Source: Parvibaculum sp035325945 (GTDB lineage Bacteria > Pseudomonadota > Alphaproteobacteria > Parvibaculales > Parvibaculaceae). Taken from it: a stretch of DNA of 64,000 bases. Positions 61,306 through 64,000 of the stretch are shown in pieces (the stretch's first letter is position 1; each line of letters begins with the position of its first letter). The position numbers were made by a program, and so were the translations under genes. The notes under the pieces were generated by a model. That model worked only from the letters and a program-made list of their open reading frames with translations, ran no database searches and was not told the DNA's origin. Location of the stretch: assembly GCF_035325945.1 (NCBI RefSeq), contig NZ_DAOKYX010000004.1, positions 62,001 to 126,000 on the forward strand, in the 5' to 3' direction.

Positions 61306-62327
61306 CTATCGAACTCCACTTTGTCGACGAGCTCGCTTGCCTGCTTGCGATGCGCGGAAATTTCGGTCAGCGCAACCGGATCGACCTTGAGGGGCCCGAG
61401 CGCCTCGATCAGCGGCGCGATCCTGACGCCCTGCTTCACCGGATACTCGAAATTGGCTTCCGCATAAAGAGCCTGGCCCTCATCCGAGACGAGGAATTCG
61501 AGAAGCGCGATCGCCTCCTGCCTGTGCGGCGCATGTTTGGCGAGCGCGGCGCCGGACACGTTCACATGCGTGCCGCCCTTTTCGAAGATCGGCAGCACGA
61601 CATTGATCCCTTCGCCCCAGGCCTTCTGCTCCGGCTTGCCCTTGCCGCTGCGCATGAGCCCCACATAGTAGGAATTGCCGATGCCGATGTCGCAGATGCC
61701 GCCGAGAATGTCGCGGGCGATATCGCGGTCGCCGCCGCCGGGCTTGCGCGCGAGATTGGCCTTCACGCCCTTGAGCCAGGTTTCGGTGGCCGCCAAGCCG
61801 TGATGCGCGATATGGGCGGCAATCAGCGCCGTATTGTAAGGGTGCTGGCCCGAGCGCATGCAGATCCGGCCCTTCCATTTCGGATCGGCAAGCTCCTCAT
61901 AGGTGAACGAGGTGAGCGAAGTGAGCGATTTCGACGCATAGAGCACGCGGGCGCGCGAGGAAAGCGCGAACCAGTTGCCCTTGGCATCGCGCAGATTGGC
62001 TGGGATCGCCGCATCGAGCGTTTCCGATTTCACCGGCTGGGTCACGCCCTTGTCGGCGAGTTCGATGAGGCTTCCGACATCGACAGCCATCAGGAGATCG
62101 GCGGGCGAGTTGCGCCCCTCCGCCGCGACGCGTTCGGCAAGCCCCTCCTTCATGAAAACCGTCTTCACCTTGACGCCGGTCTTCTCCGTATAGGCCTTGA
62201 GCAGCGGCTCGATGAGCCCCGCTTCCCGCGTGGTGTAGATATTGATCTCGCTCGCATGGGCGGCGACGGCCGAGAGGCTGGCGGCGGCGGCAAGCGCGAA
62301 TAGGCGAAGGCGGCGTCTGATCGTCAT
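61302..62327 (-). CDS. Periplasmic ferric-ion-binding protein (FbpA/FutA type), 341 aa
   Basis: Signal peptide IRRRLRLFALAAAASLSAVAAHAS, then INIYTTREAGLIEPLLKAY, the family start. The tyrosine pair in GIGNSYYVGLM supplies iron ligands, and GRICMRSGQHPYNTALIA is the anion-binding part. It delivers Fe3+ to the permease downstream. ATG at 62327 with GAGGACGAG upstream. A near-perfect Fur box lies 65 bp upstream. Confidence 0.95.
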   Translation of the reverse strand: MTIRRRLRLFALAAAASLSAVAAHASEINIYTTREAGLIEPLLKAYTEKTGVKVKTVFMKEGLAERVAAEGRNSPADLLMAVDVGSLIELADKGVTQPVKSETLDAAIPANLRDAKGNWFALSSRARVLYASKSLTSLTSFTYEELADPKWKGRICMRSGQHPYNTALIAAHIAHHGLAATETWLKGVKANLARKPGGGDRDIARDILGGICDIGIGNSYYVGLMRSGKGKPEQKAWGEGINVVLPIFEKGGTHVNVSGAALAKHAPHRQEAIALLEFLVSDEGQALYAEANFEYPVKQGVRIAPLIEALGPLKVDPVALTEISAHRKQASELVDKVEFDS

Positions 62328-62391
62328 CTCGTCCTCATCTTCGGGGGAATCGTGCCCCGGCGGCATTCCTGGCGCGGCACTTTATTGAGGG

Positions 62392-62406
62392 TGAGAATGA
62401 TTATCA
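62392..62406. promoter_or_regulatory. Fur box upstream of the ferric ABC genes
   Basis: TGAGAATGATTATCA, 14 of 15 matches to TGATAATGATTATCA, located 65 bp before the binding-protein start in the divergent region with ssrA. Strong candidate for iron-dependent repression. Confidence 0.85.
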
Positions 62407-62499
62407 ACAACAACCGCCAATTCCTTCCGGCCTGCGACCCCATGCCTTTATTTCGTCGGCGCCACTCCCTATATTCACCCCGTCGGCTTCGGCCGACTA

Positions 62500-62795
62500 T
62501 GGCGATAAACGGGCTGTGTAATAAGCCATTCGGACCCGGGGGCGGTACCCGGCGCCTCCACCAGTTTCCCCTGTCGCGGCAGGGTCCATTGGGGGCGAAA
62601 CAGGATCGACGAGGGTGTAAAGACAGTGCTTTTGCCCGGCATGGTTCCGCCGTTATCGGGCCGTCTTATAGTTGCCAACGACAACTATGCTGAGGCTGCT
62701 CTCGCTGCGTAATGCAGTGCCAGCACTTCAAATCAAGCCCTTGCTCCTAGCAGGGTAAGGCGGGGTTCGGGGGTACCTGGCAACAGAAACCCCCA
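62500..62795 (+). ncRNA. ssrA: Circularly permuted two-piece tmRNA, tag ANDNYAEAALAA
   Basis: The acceptor piece comes first. Its 3' end is CGCCTCC-A-CCA (62553-62563), after T-stem CCGGG-N7-CCCGG with loop GGCGGTA. The intervening loop is 62564-62590. The coding piece starts GGGGGCG (62591), pairing with CGCCTCC (one G-U). The resume codon GCC at 62674 opens the frame A-N-D-N-Y-A-E-A-A-L-A-A to TAA at 62712. Downstream pseudoknot/hairpin sequence includes GGGGGTACC..ACCCCC. The outer ends (62500, 62795) are estimated. It rescues stalled ribosomes and tags products for ClpXP, aided by SspB, encoded 1.2 kb away. Confidence 0.96.
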
Positions 62796-62824
62796 CTTTC
62801 TTCGCCGACGGGAGCTTCCCTGTC

Positions 62825-63792
62825 ATGCCGAATACCGATCAGNNNNNNNNNNNNNNNNNNNNNNNNNNNNNNNNNNNNNNNNNNNNNNNNNNNNNNNNNN
62901 NNNNNNNNNNNNNNNNNNNNNNNNNNNNNNNNNNNNNNNNNNCTCCATTGAGCCGCGGAACATCCATTTCGATTTCGACGCGCGTCTGCCGGTCAACTGG
63001 CATTCGGACGATCCCGCCATCAGCCATTTCTACGACGCCCTGTCCCTCACCTTTCCCGAGGGCGAGCGCTTCTTCATCGAAAGCGTGCGCCGCTTCGAAA
63101 GCCGCATCGAAGATCCGGCGCTGAGGCGCGACGTGCGGGCCTTCACCGCGCAGGAGGCAACCCACTCGCGCGAGCATTCCGCCTATAATCGCCTCCTCGG
63201 CGCGCGAGGTATCCCGGTCGAGCGTTTCGAACGCCTCATGCGCCGGGCAATGAGTGTGTCGCAGCGCTGGATTCCGGCAAAGACGCAGCTTGCCGTCACC
63301 TGCGCCTATGAGCACTACACCGCGCTCTTTGCCGAATCGATCCTCGGCGATCCGCGCGTCATGGCCGGGGCGCACCCGCTCTATCGCGATCTCTGGCGCT
63401 GGCATGCCATGGAGGAGGAAGAGCACAAGGCCGTCGCCTTCGATGTCTACCGCACCGTCGCGCCGGGCCTTTCCGGCTATCTCCGCCGCGTGCTCGCCAT
63501 GGGCGTCGCCACTGTCGATTTCATGATCGCCATTCCGCTCCTCCAGGCATGGCTCATGGCCAAGAGCGGCGAGTTCCGGAACCTGCGTTCCTGGATGCGC
63601 GCCTTCCGCCATCTCTGGATTTCGCCGGGCGTCTGGCGCCGCGTCATGTTCGGCGTGTTCGCCTATTTCGCGCCGGGATTTCATCCATCGCGCCGCCGCC
63701 TCGCGCCGGAAGTGCTCGCCTGGCGCGCGCATTACCGCGCCACGAAAAGCAGGACGGCGGAAATGAGCCCGGGTCTTTTCGGCGAAGGCTGA
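62825..63792 (+). CDS. PF10118-type metal-dependent hydrolase/ferritin-like protein, 5' part broken by gap
   Basis: Six codons (MPNTDQ) precede the gap. After it the frame reads IEPRNIHFDFDARLPVNWHSDDP, the usual N-terminal region of the family, with ALSLTFPEGERFF, QEATHSREHSAYN and HAMEEEEHKAVAFDVYR as carboxylate/His ligands of a putative di-metal site. The 100-N run makes the frame between the two parts unverifiable. Start ATG at 62825 is tentative. Often found beside lipid or aromatic degradation genes; function not established. Confidence 0.88.
62843..62942. other. Scaffold gap, 100 N
   Basis: Exactly 100 N near the start of the PF10118 gene. Confidence 0.99.
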
Positions 63793-63946
63793 AAGCACAT
63801 CGCGGACTTGCGCGCGGCGCCCCTTTGCATCAGGAATGCCGTCTGCGCGTTTCCGCTCGCCATCTGGACCTTGCGGGCAAACGCTGATTGAATCATGACG
63901 ATACGCCCGGCCGCCCGAGTCGGGCCTGTTGCGTTGGGAGACGAGC

Positions 63947-64000
63947 TTGGCCGAAGATCTGATGCGGTACGACCTGATGGCGCAGGAAGCGCTGCGAGGC
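63947..64000 (+). CDS. sspB: SspB, ClpXP adaptor for ssrA-tagged proteins (5' end only)
   Basis: The first 18 codons (LAEDLMRYDLMAQEALRG) match the start of alphaproteobacterial SspB, which hands tmRNA-tagged peptides to ClpXP. Start is TTG at 63947 with GGGAG 6 nt upstream; ATG at 63962 would remove the conserved first residues. The rest lies outside the window. Upstream 63793-63946 holds no gene. Close to ssrA, its functional partner. Confidence 0.85.
   Translation, partial: MAEDLMRYDLMAQEALRG

Overview
This window looks like chromosome of an alphaproteobacterium of the Hyphomicrobiales/Rhizobiales type. Base composition is GC-rich. It carries a circularly permuted two-piece tmRNA with the tag ANDNYAEAALAA, an alphaproteobacterial feature, and the start of an SspB adaptor gene. 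It also has mreBCD-mrdA-rodA, hflKC-DUF2065-htrA and thyA-folA blocks. A genus such as Parvibaculum would fit the P450 and alkane-type gene content, but that is recall and not tested. No phage, insertion sequence, CRISPR array or rRNA was seen. Four runs of exactly 100 N (6024-6123, 38160-38259, 46934-47033, 62843-62942) are scaffold gaps. Each cuts or closely flanks a gene, and reading frames printed across them mean nothing.

1-9.2 kb: probable catabolic locus for a hydrophobic substrate. A minus-strand operon encodes a cytochrome P450, a rubredoxin, a two-domain lipocalin-like protein, an APH-type kinase, an unknown 149-aa protein and an MFS permease. A TetR regulator is divergent from it. 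On the plus strand follow a DUF423 membrane protein, a flavin monooxygenase/epoxidase-like protein and an epoxide hydrolase.

9.5-20.8 kb: envelope sugar chemistry. A GT4 glycosyltransferase, a methyltransferase and an alpha/alpha-toroid protein run on the plus strand. A long overlapping minus-strand operon encodes an Arn-like (aminoarabinose) pathway: UDP-glucuronate dehydrogenase/decarboxylase, deformylase, SMR-type flippase subunit, ArnC, separate formyltransferase, ArnT and a histidine phosphatase. No ArnB aminotransferase is present in the window.

21-37 kb: housekeeping genes (corA, rhlE, greB, tRNA-Lys(CTT), rodA-mrdA-mreD-mreC-mreB, lysR-type regulator, purT), interrupted at 25.6-27.6 kb by two unusual exported-protein genes.

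36.7-40.6 kb: metals. An ArsR repressor with a perfect 13+13 bp operator precedes a CDF zinc exporter. A cupredoxin gene under a Fur-like box is followed by an FTR1 iron permease fused in frame to an apparent outer-membrane barrel joined through an internal signal-peptide-like segment. This fusion is the most unusual object in the window.

40.6-53.1 kb: Asp/Glu racemase-like gene, ilvC-ilvN-ilvB, miaA, serB, HtrA protease, hflC/hflK, Mrp and a tandem pair of paralogous small secreted proteins.

53.2-64 kb: SMP-30 lactonase, amine oxidase, GNAT, class III alcohol dehydrogenase, dienelactone hydrolase, folA, a 44-aa coupled membrane ORF, thyA, a Fur-box-controlled ferric ABC uptake system whose permease appears to start at CTG, the tmRNA gene, a PF10118 protein and the first codons of sspB.
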